NCBI GenBank assembly: GCA_003993805.1
Contig: RSEF01000002.1
Location: 95,561,547 to 95,625,546, forward strand
Origin: Himantopus leucocephalus
Lineage: Eukaryota; Chordata; Aves; Charadriiformes; Recurvirostridae
Direction: 5' to 3'
DNA length: 64,000 bases
The notes under the pieces are model-generated. The model searched no databases. It was not told the DNA's origin and saw only the letters and a program-made list of their open reading frames with translations. Made by a program: the position numbers and the translations under genes. How positions within the stretch are numbered: the stretch's first letter is position 1; each line of letters starts with the position of its first letter. Shown here one piece after another: positions 1 to 11,808 of this stretch.

Positions 1-2273
1 TCATTATTGGACACCAGGACTAACCCTGGTTTTTTTACTCTCTGAAATTCAAGTAGCTCATGAAAATATAAATTTTAGTGCAAAATTAGTAGCTACCTTA
101 GCACAGCTCAGCACAGGCATGTATTAACAATTAAGACAGCACATAAGAGGGGCATGAATTTATCTTCTTAAGCAAAAAAGATTACAGCAATATCCACACA
201 GGCACAGAACACTTTCCTATTAGTGAATGCTTAAAGAACGTGCCTAAACAGTTTGGAAAGAGAACAAGAAAAAAATGCTATATTAATACATTTTTTGCAG
301 TAGGCTGCAATATTAGCTACTCTCTTTTTAAAATTTCAAAATCACCCTGCTGAAAATTATTGAGTGAAGCTGTTAAAAAGAATAACAAATTCAGAGCTCA
401 AACCCAAAATCCAATACCTAGAGTTTTCATGTCTGATGTTGCATTTCTTTAATTTCCAATTCAACTATTCTCAATTTAGAAGTGAGAATCTCTCTTACTT
501 ACATTCCTTTCCCTCATTTACACATGCAACAGCTAAACTGCAGTTATTCAGGCCTGTGGATTATCACCAAGAAGCCAAACTGCAAGTCAGACTCCCCCTT
601 CACTCACTTCTGTGTCTGTTAAATAAACTCATTTTATACAATAGTTACTGCCCTCAAAGTATCAGAGATGTAACTAAAAAAAAAAAGAGAATTGACCACA
701 CTAGAGCTCTCGTTAACATTTTAGATGAAAGCAGTATTTAAAAAGATACAACTTGTTCTCCCATAGTATTACAGGTACTATGCAAATGTGCTCCAAACTG
801 GCAGCACTACTATTTCTATTCACAAGCACTCAATTGATTCACAAATTTAATTTTTTCTGCCACAGATGGTACTTATTATAAGGGTTGAGCTCAATGTTGT
901 TTGAAATAACTAATACCAGAGTGCATACATTTCACTTTACAATGGCTGTAGTGACAGAACATTAATTTTAATATCACTGACAGGCAGTTGAATAGGAGAT
1001 TTTGAATGTAATCAAATCAACGTATCTTGTTATAACAGCAAAAAAAACTATTCCTATCAAGAACAACGTCTATTTCGTAGTGGAACTTAAATCCACACTC
1101 TGGATCCCGGCCTCGCCAGCATTCAGGAAACAAAAGAGTGGGAAATGACACTACAGTGGCACATTGAAAATGAAAACTACCCAGAACTCTCAAGTGGTTC
1201 GCCCAGGTGATAAGCCCAACTGTGCCAGTGCTTGAGTGAACACAGTTTTGTTTCAAGGCAGTGGTACCTAGTTCCCAAGTGAGGAAACACTTTGCTCTAT
1301 GGCAGCGCAAGACAGACACAAAACTAGCTAAAAGGACACATAACCCACAGATATTAGCACACAATAAGAAATTTTGATTACTTCAGTGAGAGTACTCACA
1401 GCATATATAAATAATACTGTACAGTATATTTTTTTCTGGTTGAGCATGAATCAGTCTAACGTAAATTGTCTCACACAGTAATAATATTTCCTAAACAATG
1501 GAAGCTGCTGCCTTTGTATAAAAGCACATTCAGTGTGCGTTTCTGAGCCTGATAATAATGTTCGAAAGAGATGAAAGGTTTAAGGAGAGGATCTGGTGAT
1601 GAAGTACTTGTAGGTGGTGCTCAAGTGTACATGTCCACAGCTGCAATAGCTAAATCTCTACCCAGATATTGCACAATTCTGTAGATATTTTTACTCACAT
1701 TGTTATGTGCAAGATTGTTTTGGTGATATGCATCCTTTTTTCTGAATATGCACCTAAGTCTAATAGCCTGGGAGAGATACAGCACCTATTCCCTGCATAA
1801 ATTCACTTGGGATCTTTGAGCTAAGCTTTCTTCTAAATAAAATGCTTATACTGAGACACTGTATAAGCTCCCTGTGATGACTCTCACTGAGCAGGTTCTG
1901 GATTCCGGTCGTTGCATAAGAAACTGGTTTTGTATTTTGTGTGGGGGAAAAAAAAAGACTGAACAAACAGTGCTCAGAGCTACATTGTATTTGTTTATTC
2001 CCAGCATGGTGCCCTAACTCCTGGGCAACAGAGTCATGCTCCCTTTGATTTTTCTTCTTCACCAATGCAGACACATCTTTGGCCACCAAAGAACAAAGCT
2101 AGGGGTGACACAAAGGGACTATGACTCTGTTGTAAAATCACCGGTCTTCCAACTACTCCATAGCAGTGTTAAAAACCCCGCAGAAGTACTCTTCCAATAA
2201 CTCAAGAGGCACAGTTTTGAACTATTTAGATGGAAACTAGAGAAGACTCGTGGCAACCCTGTTTTGCACTTAC
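1..2273. other. Non-coding, probably MOCOS intron
   Basis: AT-rich sequence on the 3' side (minus strand) of the recognised MOCOS exon. A downstream exon should open with the motif NPHS, and I found no minus-strand segment here that encodes it after a splice acceptor. The next exon is therefore probably beyond the left edge. The longer open frames here (for example 1017-1364 and 1760-2089, minus) show no coding composition and no splice sites in register. A TAA/TTA-rich simple stretch lies just outside, at about 2840-2870. Confidence 0.5.
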
Positions 2274-2363
2274 CATAAACGTTGTTTCTGAGGTCATCAG
2301 TAAAAGCTTTAAGTAGACTCTCTGGAAAAAGTGCTGAACCAGCATGGTCAAGGTAAGTAATCC
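2274..2363 (-). CDS. MOCOS: MOCOS internal exon (probably exon 2), partial gene
   Basis: A 90-base exon of molybdenum cofactor sulfurase. This cytosolic enzyme replaces an oxo ligand of the molybdenum cofactor with sulfur and so activates xanthine dehydrogenase and aldehyde oxidase. Seen: an acceptor ttttattttag, 29 whole codons open in one frame, then a donor G|gtaagtgc. The exon is phase 1 at both ends, so a split Gly codon lies at each junction. The peptide begins ITYLDHAGSALFPESLL and ends DDLRNNVY, then the split Gly. Known: human MOCOS has TVYLDHAGATLF near residue 50 and continues to ENTYGNPHS, so length and register agree. This is the start of the N-terminal PLP-dependent, NifS-like domain; the catalytic Lys and Cys lie in later exons, outside the window. 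The family's usual Ala after YLDHAG is Ser here, as in plant homologues. Neither flanking exon was identified. A pseudogene copy is unlikely because both splice sites are intact. Confidence 0.88.
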
Positions 2364-3690
2364 CTAAAATAAAAATAAAATTACTAAATTCAATTTCTTA
2401 AATATTTATCTCCCACAGACTACATTGTGAAGTGCACCATTCAAACACCACTAGTGCAGTACACCACACAAAAAGTCAATTTCCTTAAACTTCCTGGGGT
2501 ATGATTTTTCTCTGCCTGACTTAGAGGTCTTTACAGCTCTAAAAATCACTTCTCAAGTATGTTCCAACAGTCAGGCAGTATTCACAGCAAGGCATCTTGC
2601 ATTCACTAGCAGAAAAAAAAAGAAGGATACAATAGAAGCCCAATATTTTGATTGCATCTTTATAATTTTTAATTAAAACCAAAATATTTTTACAGGTCCT
2701 TCCTTTCATGTTTAGATTACACATTCTTTGGAAGAGAAAAATCTTTTTGTTCTGCCTGTACAAGACTGAGCAAGCTGGTGTCTTCAGCCACAGTACCTTG
2801 TTACTCCTAGGCACTACTTATTACGAAAACTACTATTACCACAATAATAATTATTATTATTAATAGCAACAACAATAGTAGTGTTGCCTCCTCGCTGACA
2901 GATGAAGCAACTCTCAAGAATGGACAAGGCCTAAATCACACTCGCAGCGCAAAGACAGGACTAGTTTAAGTTTTAATGTATCTAAATATTTCTTACCACT
3001 CTGCTGCACTTAACATTCAATTCATTTTTAAAACCTCCTTTTATATTATTAAGCTATTGCAAAACTTTTAAATAAAAGCTTATTGGAAATGAAGGCTTTT
3101 TCATGTTTGGCCATTTTAGATTTCTTAATCTTTAGCAATTATTCTTCCATTTCTCCAGTGTGTTTCGTGCCCTTTATTAGTTTTTTCATTTCACTTACCT
3201 TAAGTATTTCAACCTATTTCAAATTTTAATAATGATGAATATGATTAAGATTAGAATTTATTAAGTATTTTAAAGGCCTTTCCTTTCCACAGGGATTTAA
3301 AACTGAGTTAAGCTTTAAACGAGAAGCCTTGACACTTGAAAATATATATAATTATACATTATGTTGCTGCAGCAGTGACTCGGTAGGTAACGATGTGAGG
3401 CAGTGCTAATGATAAAAGCGATCCAGACACCCATCCCTCCTCTTACTTTTGAAAAAGAAAAGCCCTCCCCTGCCTTAAGATTTCCCCACTTACAGCGCCT
3501 AGCAAAAGCAGAATTTCTAACGAAGGCTTTGAAGTTAGTCAAGGAAAAGTGTTTTGAGGGGAGAAGGGTGGGAAAAAATGGATTTATTTATTAGATGTAC
3601 AGATTTTTTAGGTTTTTACATATTTTATTTTTTTTTTTTTATCCTAGAAAGTTTCTCCCAAGTGGTAAGAAGCAGCACATACAAGCATCC
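2364..3690. other. Non-coding, probably MOCOS intron 1 or 5' flank
   Basis: AT-rich sequence between the MOCOS exon and the GC-rich block. It has an (AAT/ATT)-rich stretch near 2840-2870 followed by a possible, very weak MIR-like segment (acagatgaagcaactctc near 2899). One strong minus-strand donor, GCGCT|gtaagtggg, ends at 3493. Its phase would fit the MOCOS exon, but the frame behind it has no ATG and does not resemble a MOCOS N-terminus. Confidence 0.4.
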
Positions 3691-3694
3691 GGGG

Positions 3695-3730
3695 GTCAAT
3701 ATGCATATGGAGGTCAAAATGCATATGGGG
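3695..3730 (+). repeat. Two tandem 18-bp units at the edge of the GC-rich block
   Basis: Two head-to-tail copies, gtcaatatgcatatggag and gtcaaaatgcatatgggg, differing at two positions, are followed by a partial third (gtccat). Each unit carries the palindrome atgcat, so the pair presents two octamer-like atgcatat sites 18 bp apart. Confidence 0.85.
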
Positions 3731-3872
3731 GTCCATCCGGCCCAGTTTCTGACAGGAGAGGTTACAGCTGCGTGGCTCACCCCCAAAAAACAGCAGGTTT
3801 GGAGGGCGAGAGGGACGCTGCGTCACGCAGAGAGACAGCCAGGCCCCTGCCAGGCAGAGCGGCACGGCCTCG

Positions 3873-4011
3873 GCCAGCAAAGGGACGCCAGCAATGGGAC
3901 GCCAGCAAGGGGCGCCAGCAAGGGGACGCCAGCAATGAGACACCAACAAGGGGACGCCAGCAAGGGGACACCAACAAGGGGACGCCAGCAAGGGGACGCC
4001 AACAAGAGGAC
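3873..4011 (+). repeat. 14-bp minisatellite, ten units
   Basis: Ten tandem units of consensus gccagcaaggggac. Nine are 14 bp and the third is 13 bp. Variants include accaacaaggggac at units 6 and 8. The array then runs into accagc. Because 14 is not a multiple of 3, the array is open in several frames on both strands and gives repetitive 14-residue peptides; those long open frames are a by-product of the repeat and not genes. Confidence 0.95.
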
Positions 4012-4151
4012 ACCAGCTTTCCCTCCAGCAGGCCACACGCTCCCCGTGGCCGCCCTGAGAGCAGGCCCTGCTACACAGCCCGCAGCTCGGCACCAGAGGC
4101 CTCCGCTCTGAGGTGGAGTTGAAGCGGGGAGGAACAACCACAACCGCCACC

Positions 4152-4448
4152 ATGGGGGCCCAGCTCGATGGCAGCGGTCAGGGTGATAAACAACCCACAG
4201 TCGCTGGCTACAGCTGGGAGAGCTGGGAAAGGCAGCCCGGGAGCTGCGAAAGGGAAGAGGCAGCCCTGAGCCAGAAAGAGGGGGGGAAGGACTGCTGTGT
4301 TGGAGGCGACCATCCCGGGCAACTCTCTCAACAAAGCCCGCACGGAGATGCCATTTGGCTCATTAGCTCTTACAGGCTCTACAAGCACAGCCCAGTGATG
4401 CTCCTCTGGAGGCAGACAGCTGCTGGTTTTGGATTCTTCCAGCCCTAA
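4152..4448 (+). other. 98-codon open frame with near-ideal Kozak start
   Basis: The ATG sits in accgccaccATGg, a near-perfect vertebrate Kozak context. It opens a 98-residue frame ending at TAA (4446-4448), inside the CpG-rich block and divergent from MOCOS. The peptide starts MGAQLDGSGQGDKQP and resembles no family I know. There are no clear domains, membrane segments or signal peptide. It could be the first exon or short frame of a divergent transcript, or simply chance in GC-rich DNA. Confidence 0.15.
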
Positions 4449-4529
4449 GGAGGTTGACAGCACTGAAGTGATAACGCAACCATACAGCACGAGCAAAAAC
4501 CAGGCAACCAGCTGAGGCTCCTCAAACAC

Positions 4530-7500
4530 AAACCATGCACCAACGAGGGGACAGATGCTTTCCGTCCCGACCGACGCTCCTGTGAGGCAATATGGGCTAA
4601 AAGGTCTCTAGGTAAAGGCCCCCTAAGTGGTTTTTCGAATTTGATTCTTTATATAGCTAATTATGAAGTACAATATTGCAGCTCTGTGAAGTGGAGGTAA
4701 AAAAAAAAAACAGACGGTCATTTTGTTAAATTTCTCTTCTGGGTATATTACTTTGAAAGTGTGGGAGGACATTTGGCTGAGGAAGAAAAAAATATTAATT
4801 CTTAAACTTCTATTTTATCTTTACTGCTGCTGTTTAACTGGAAAGAGAGAACAGAATTTGATACTCTCTCCACTGCCCAAAACAAGAGATAAGCTCTCTC
4901 ATCATTTGAGGCTGCACTGAAACAAGTATCTTTATTGCTATTGCACTTTTATGCTGTAGGGTTTTTTCTTCCTGTTTTATTTCAATAAAACTATATTTTT
5001 AGAGGGAAAAACAAATGTGGCACGTGCATAACACTGACAAAAAAAGAACATTAATAACTTTCATTGTGCTTTTCCCCTGGTTTAATAACATTTGCTATTT
5101 TAACTTTATTGAATACACATTAACCAAAAAGATTTGTCAGTATATACAGAATAACGTAGATCCCCCTGTTTCACTGCGGTATTTAGTATCTAGGCTGTCA
5201 GCACTATGAAATTATGTGTACAGAAAGTAACACGAAAAAGAAAATATAATATGATCAACCAAAAGAAAATTAAAATGCAATATCTATCAGGATGTGGTTT
5301 CGTTGCTTGGGGAAAATGTAAAATTAACTTTTAGTTTAATTTACATACTATTATGTTGGAATGTTTAACTGACTTCATTGATCTAATAATATACCAACTA
5401 TTTGATAAAATCACATTTCAGGAGTAGGGGTTTTTTTATAGGAGTATCGAAAACCATTCAATGTGTCGGCATTAGTTATGGAAAGTTATTCAGCAAGAGT
5501 ATCGGTTCATAAGCTGTAATATTCACATGCTAATATTCTTGCAGATTAATTTTACATGGGGAACTCTTTTGGAACCAATACGGGCCAGTCTGTCCTACTG
5601 AAGAAAGCCCTAGCCCAGCTCTCTGCGCTCCTTCTGTGCTAAAATACACCTCCTGAAAAAGCACCTGCCATCTCTGCGTGCCTGCCTTGGCTTTTTGTAA
5701 AACTTCATGAGTGCACATGCACAGACAGCCTCAGAATCGCTAGAGGACCATTCAGTTTAACAAAACATCTTTTCAATGAAAAGATAACAATAATTTAATT
5801 TGGAGCATTTTAAAATTAAAGAGCAGGGGAGAACGCTGGTGTATACATAGTCTGACCACCTGCAAAACACACAATGCAAAAGGAAACTACCCAGGTGAAC
5901 CTTTTGGAGCCAAAAAACCTGCTTCTGACAAAAGCACGCTAAAAGGTGATTCCACCTAACTATGAAGAAAGTTAAAAACATCATGTGATGAACTGAGAGT
6001 AGAATAAGGAGGTTATGCCTTTATTAAATCTTCTAGTAATTATTAGGCTACGTATATGCCTACCACCCAGAGGACGGTCTAGAGGGAGAGGAGCACAGAG
6101 AGACCATGGATGCACTCCCTACAGTGGCCTGCTGGCACACAGAGAGTAAGCTTTCTCCTCTTTCACATCCCACCTGTAAACCCATGCCTAGTGACCCAGC
6201 TCCTATCTGCCTAAATTATTACTACTTTAGTATTATATAATCTGCTCTTTTAATCCCTGAAATTGTTCTTGGTGCTATACATTTCTGAACTTTGACTGAG
6301 TATCAGTTCCAAAAATAACCAATTTACCTACACTGCATATGGCTGTCCCATGTCCACCTCCTTAACCTTTTGCCATCCTGTGATTCTACCCTGGTCACCA
6401 AAATAAACTGACCCATGGCATGGCTTCACAGATTATTTCTCACAGTCCTGGCACTTCAAAAGTCCTGCACTCCAGCTGATTACAGGCTGCCAGTTACATT
6501 GCCAAAAGTTTCATAATGAAGAATGAAATGCGTAGTTACAAGGCACAAACTGTACAGATTCATGAATTTTGATTGGCGGATATAATTGCAATTCAGTGGG
6601 ATTATATACACAATATTACTTGGAAATTAGATACAGCCAATGCCCCGAGGAGACAGTATATATCTTAAGTACAGCAATATAAACAAAACCAGTATGGAAT
6701 AAATTATATGAAAACAAGCTGAAGGCAAAATAAAGCATTATCTGTCAAAAGATAAATATGAGAGATATTCATACACCAAAACAAAAGCAAGAGAAAACTG
6801 GAACAACCAAGTGACAAAACAGGGAGGAGAGGGCTCTACAGAGGTTGTAGACAAGTGTGATATCACTTGGACACAGTGAGGTTTTAAGAGGTACTATCAC
6901 ATCAGGTACCTCAGGTTATTTTAGTCACCTACCCCAGAGCCTCAGAGGCAGCTCCCTCTTTCCATTGACTGCGTAAGAATTTGGCTCCCCCCAGGTATGC
7001 TCCTAAATTAAATGTCAAAACTAGATTTAACTATGTAATACATATAACTTTTATAAAAGTGCCTGAAATCTCATGAAGATACAGGGCTTGATATGCCCAC
7101 AGACTGTATAGACAAAGATCTTGGTTTGGCAAAACCCTTAACGAAGTACATTAAAAGCCATAAAAAAGAAAAAAAACCCGACTGCTACTATGGCTTGAGA
7201 TTTGCTTTTGCTGGACATTTTCTGGATTAAACATTTAGTAAATATTGTTATTTGTACCTTCAGTTCCTGTTTAGCATTGGTTTAGACAAAAGCTATCAAA
7301 ACCAGAGTATGTTTTCTGAATAACAACGTGACTCTCACCTAAACACTCCTGCTCTGCTAGACAAGGTAATGTTTTGGTTTTTGACCACAAAAGCACAGTG
7401 CTTGAAGGACAAGGCCATAGATGCCCAAAGTTTGAATAGTTACCATGCAGTTAAAGGAGACACTGTTCCTCAGCATGACTTGACTTAATTGCTACAGGCC

Positions 7501-10500
7501 CAGTGAAGTAACACAGCAGTCAGCCCGCAGCCATGGGGCATGTTCTGCTTGCCACTGCCAGTCCACCGAGTTCATCAATTCGAGTAATCACAGCTCGACC
7601 TGACTGCCAAATGTGGATCCACACTGGACTGAGCAACCTGGTTAATGATATCAATATTTTAAGGGCCGCTAACAAGTTACTGAGTTCTGTGGGAAACTGG
7701 TGTTTAATTAATGTATTTTAGTGTTTGACTTGACGGACTGATTACAAAAAGCAAAGCATGAAATGTGCAATTACATTTATCCGTAATAAGTTCCCATTAT
7801 TTTTCTCCACGTTCTATTGGCTTGAATTATTTGCTCTCATTGCATTATTACCTACAGCAAAGCAGACAGAACATTAAAACAGTTTACAGTCAATACCATA
7901 TACGCTCTTTGCTTCCTGTACTCCTCAACAGGGGCCATACCGACTCCCCAAAAGCTATTTAGGTGGCTAGGGTTATTCCAGTAAGCACTGGCACTATTCT
8001 ATGTACATAAACCCCTACTTGCAGCTTATAGTTTACAGCTTGCTGGTATTGAGGTCTGTGTGAGCGCGAAGAAACTAAGGATTTCACATTTATTAAGAAG
8101 TCACATCCAACCCTGTGAAATGTATCTCTCACAGCTGCAGAGAAAAAAATTAGACGCCATCAAATTTCATCCTTTGCCAGCTCCTGGGCTAAATAAGACC
8201 ACAGTAAAGGGATCAATCAGCACCCACCTTCATCCATGTAGCCTACCTGCAAGACACAGCTTTATTCAGTGCTCACTTTTTGCTCACTAGGGCGTGATTA
8301 AATATCGACTGCAGTCAGTGATTTTATTTCCACAGACACCATTAACGGGTTGTGTTCCAGAAGAGCTGAAGCCTTACTTGTGGACATGAATCAGAGGCAC
8401 CTCAGCTACACGCGAATAACATATCGCAGCCGACTGTCTCGTTGTCTTTGGATGAAATATAAATCACAAGTGATTCATATTTATGCAAGTCTTCAAACAA
8501 CTGTAGCTCACCCAAACCAAAACTAGCTTTCACACCTCCCTAGCGAATATACTACCATCTTTCAGTCTCTTTTTTTTTTCTTTCTCTCTGATGCATTGAT
8601 CAAATGAAAGAAGAGTTGAAAGAGAACATATTCACCATTCTTCTATTACTGGAAAATGCTTTTGTTGGTTTTACTGAAATTTTCACAGAAACATTCACTT
8701 TTCTGTAGCAAAGAGGCATTCAGAATTTCCACTGGAGATGAAAACACAATGGTAAAAAGCAAAGTTTAAGGAATCTTAATAATAATCATTTATAATAGCA
8801 GTCATTAGCTAAACATTCTAGTAGCATTCTCCTGTTCTACTTTTCTCCCCATTCTTCCCATAAAACAGCCACAGGCTTACAACAACATGTCAAGATAATG
8901 TTTGAAACTGACTTTTCTAGTCAGTTCTATTTCTTGCTCTGTGACCTGAATTAATTGGATTCATATAAAAGCTAGGGCAAATTAGTGACTCCAAATATTC
9001 CCTGCAAAATATATCAAATGAAATGTGTAGTGACATACAGAAGAAGGCCTTTTAAATTATTTTATGGGTTTCCAAAAACACTAGGAGAAGACAGACTAAG
9101 TTAAAAATAACAGAAAAACAAAAAGTAACCCTTTTCTTCTCCCTTTTCTCTTAAAACTCATTTTGTTACACATAAATACTCAAATCACTGTGAGCTTTTG
9201 GGAGCTAGACCCTTGGGTTGAACACGCAACCACAGCAATAATTAAACACCCGCATGAGAACTGGTACATGCAATGAACAGTGAATGACAGCAAAAATCAG
9301 TTATCCCAACTGTTGAGGCCCTATAGAAGTACTTCCCAGCTGGTATTTCTTCTCAATGACAAGATGACATGTAATGCCTCGTCTGGCAAACACAACGGTA
9401 CCTCTCTCTGCCGGCTTCTTCCAGCAAAGAGAAGAGGCTGCTACTGAAAACCAGTAATAAAGTTATGCTCCAGTGGAATTTCTTCACACGAGGTTCCTTA
9501 CAGACAGTTACAGCCCTCGATTTATTTATACCATCCAGCAAACTGTCTGTTGCCAGGAACAGATAGTGAGGATCAACTGCAGGAATATAAGCATAAGAGA
9601 AACATAAGTTTCCCTTCAGCATAAATTAGGACTATCTTTCAGAGACAAACATGTAAAACCAAATAATCACGTTACCAAGACAAACTGCATGTAATTCAAA
9701 GACTGTGAAATGAAGAAAGTGAGGAACATTGGCCAGAACCCCACTCTCATGAGAGGTCTGAGAAGAATCTCCTAGCCCACAGTGACTAGTCCTTTGCTAC
9801 AACAGGTGACTACACTTATCAACCAAGATACTTCCATATGAAAAATTGGTAGGTTATTAGTCTACCTTGCGCAAACTAGAACAGTGCTTCAGAATCACAT
9901 CCTCCTAGTAAGAATTTACATCTTAACCTCGAGACTATGTTTTTTCACCGTCAATATATTCTCGTATTTCCCATGTCAGCATCTTTTTGCTTTAATACCT
10001 ATCTTCACCCACTCAGCTTCAACAGGTAATTCTCCCTTGACAAACCAGTACCACCTCTCCACCTGATCTGGCTAAAAATGACACCTTCCTTTATTTCTAA
10101 TGCATGATAAACCTGACAACCCATTCCAGTCCCAGCAGCACCTCTTCCAGCTGGAAGTGTTTTTTTCCGGGGGGAAATAGAGGGTCAGAGAGCATGGATG
10201 AGGGAGGAGAATGCACATTCCAGAAAAAGATCTCAGAATTTTGGAAAGCTAGAGTAATTTTCCCTAACTTTACTGGAAAAAATACCGCCTGAGACCAATA
10301 CATCCGTATCTCTTGGCTTACACTCCTAACTGTTACTCCTTACCTGGTTTACACTGCTAATTGTTCTAACAGTCAGAAAAAAACAACAGTATTAAACCAG
10401 GGAGAGGTTTAATGTTTGAAAAGTCCATGTATAATGCTTGACCAAGATCTCCTGTATCACCTTTTCACCAGCGATCAGTCACCAATATAAAATGAAACCA

Positions 10501-11750
10501 CAAACAGGAGACAGCAACAGTTTTTCAGCATGCTTTCTATACTGGAAAAAAATGTTAAGTATAGGAGTTTCAGTACCGCTTCTGAGTAACTAGTTAAGAT
10601 TTAATATAATGTATGCTGGGTATTTCATTTTAATAAGACACAGAAATACTGAGATTTTATTAGGGAGATAGGAAGTTATCTATGTATAAGCTTTTCTAGT
10701 GCATTTGTATTGGGTTAATTTAAACATTTTTCCATTTTTGGCACCAATTCTCCACAGAGCAAGCCAGTTTAACTTTTACTTTATAGTAATTTGATCTGAG
10801 CTGCTACCTCAAGCGAAACTTATTCAACTATAAGCAGACCAATCTAAATGATAAGATTATGCTAAATTGCTTTACCTTGATTGAAGTTCACAGACTGCAT
10901 TAGATATACAGGTGTCAATAATACAACTCATTAAATAAATTTATTTCTTATTTTCAGAATTGAGAATGATTTTGTAAATTTTTTCAGGACTGACTGTGAT
11001 TTCCTAATACCTCCACAAACAATATAATACTTCAGTACAAAAAATATCATCTAGTTGGAAAACAAGATTTTTCCCACTCAAAAAAAATAAATCTAACAGA
11101 CACAAACAGGTTTCTGTCAATAATTTAATAGGAATGCAATTATACATTGGCATAAATGTTCTGTTAATACCTTATTATATTTGGATTAACTTATTTTCTA
11201 CAGCTTATTTTCCATTTATTAGGGGTCTCCACAAGCATAGATTCAAAGTCTTCAACAACCATTTCCAGGAATATGCTATGAACAGAAAAGTACATTTATC
11301 AAAAAATAATGTTATAGTAAACCACCGTTTTTAATTCTGAAACAGTATGACAACTGCAGAGTATTGTTAAATAGTTCTGACAAAATTAACAAAAAACCAG
11401 CTTCCTAATGACTAGGCCTGAACACAGCAGTATGTGAGAGAAATCCTACCTACCACAGGCTTTATTTTAATGGGAATAACAGCACGCAGCTTCCAGATAT
11501 TCTATTTTTTTTTAACTTCACTGACATCCAGCATGTTACAGCTTACTAAAAGCAAACTAAAAATCACTTGAGTTGTTGACACAAGCACATAGGTTACGAC
11601 CCTCTTTCTAAAGGACTGTTACCACGTGACACAGCTTTTGGAGGTTTGGTCACTACTTTGACTCCGACTTTGGACAGCAAAAATCCACTGCTGGTCACCG
11701 CCATACAGCTGTGTAGAAAGATGAGTTTGTGGGTCTTCCAGAGACCTTAC
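4530..11750. other. Non-coding stretch, no gene seen
   Basis: AT-rich sequence. Its open frames (for example 5530-5718, 7533-7721, 9353-9622) lack coding composition and paired splice sites. I checked for exons of ELP2, the neighbour upstream of MOCOS in human, using its conserved C-terminal WD motif. I saw none by eye on the minus strand. No clear interspersed repeat was recognised. Confidence 0.5.
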
Positions 11751-11808
11751 CGTGCATTGGTTACAGACATTATCATTTCAGAGGTCAGGTTCTCTGTCCT
11801 CTGAAGGG
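11751..11808 (-). other. Candidate 58-bp exon, unidentified
   Basis: The minus strand has a strong acceptor (ttttttttgtcccgttgcag) and a good donor (GCACG|gtaaggtc) around 58 bases. One frame is open throughout (LQRTENLTSEMIMSVTNAR) and enters in phase 1. The next candidate upstream, 13100-13163, ends in phase 1, so the two could be joined. Short open segments between splice-like sites are common by chance. This is weak evidence and the family is not recognised. Confidence 0.18.

Larger units (their letters stand above)
3690..4450. promoter_or_regulatory. CpG-island-like GC-rich block, candidate MOCOS promoter
   Basis: The only long GC- and CpG-rich stretch in the window, with many CG pairs (gcgagagggacgctgcgtca, gcggcacggcctcggcc, cccggg). 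AT-rich sequence lies on both sides. It is 1.3-2.1 kb upstream, on the minus strand, of the recognised MOCOS exon. Vertebrate housekeeping promoters are usually CpG islands, so this is the natural place for the MOCOS start site and possibly for a divergent transcript. No TATA box or recognisable first coding exon was found. Part of the GC excess comes from an internal minisatellite, so the block could instead be a GC-rich repeat insertion. Confidence 0.4.

Noticed and set aside
2838..2960. Possible MIR-type element after an ATT-rich run
   Set aside because: Only short matches to the MIR core (acagatgaagcaactctc); too diverged to call by eye.
3554..4153. Long repetitive open frames on both strands across the GC-rich block (for example peptides with repeating QQGDASKGTP or LLASPCWRPL)
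   Set aside because: They are produced by the 14-bp minisatellite, which is free of stop codons in several frames. There is no other coding evidence.
4071..4529. 152-codon minus-strand frame with a hydrophobic start (LVAWFLLVLYGCVITSVL)
   Set aside because: It begins at GTG, overlaps other chance frames in GC-rich DNA, matches no family and shows no MOCOS N-terminal motif.
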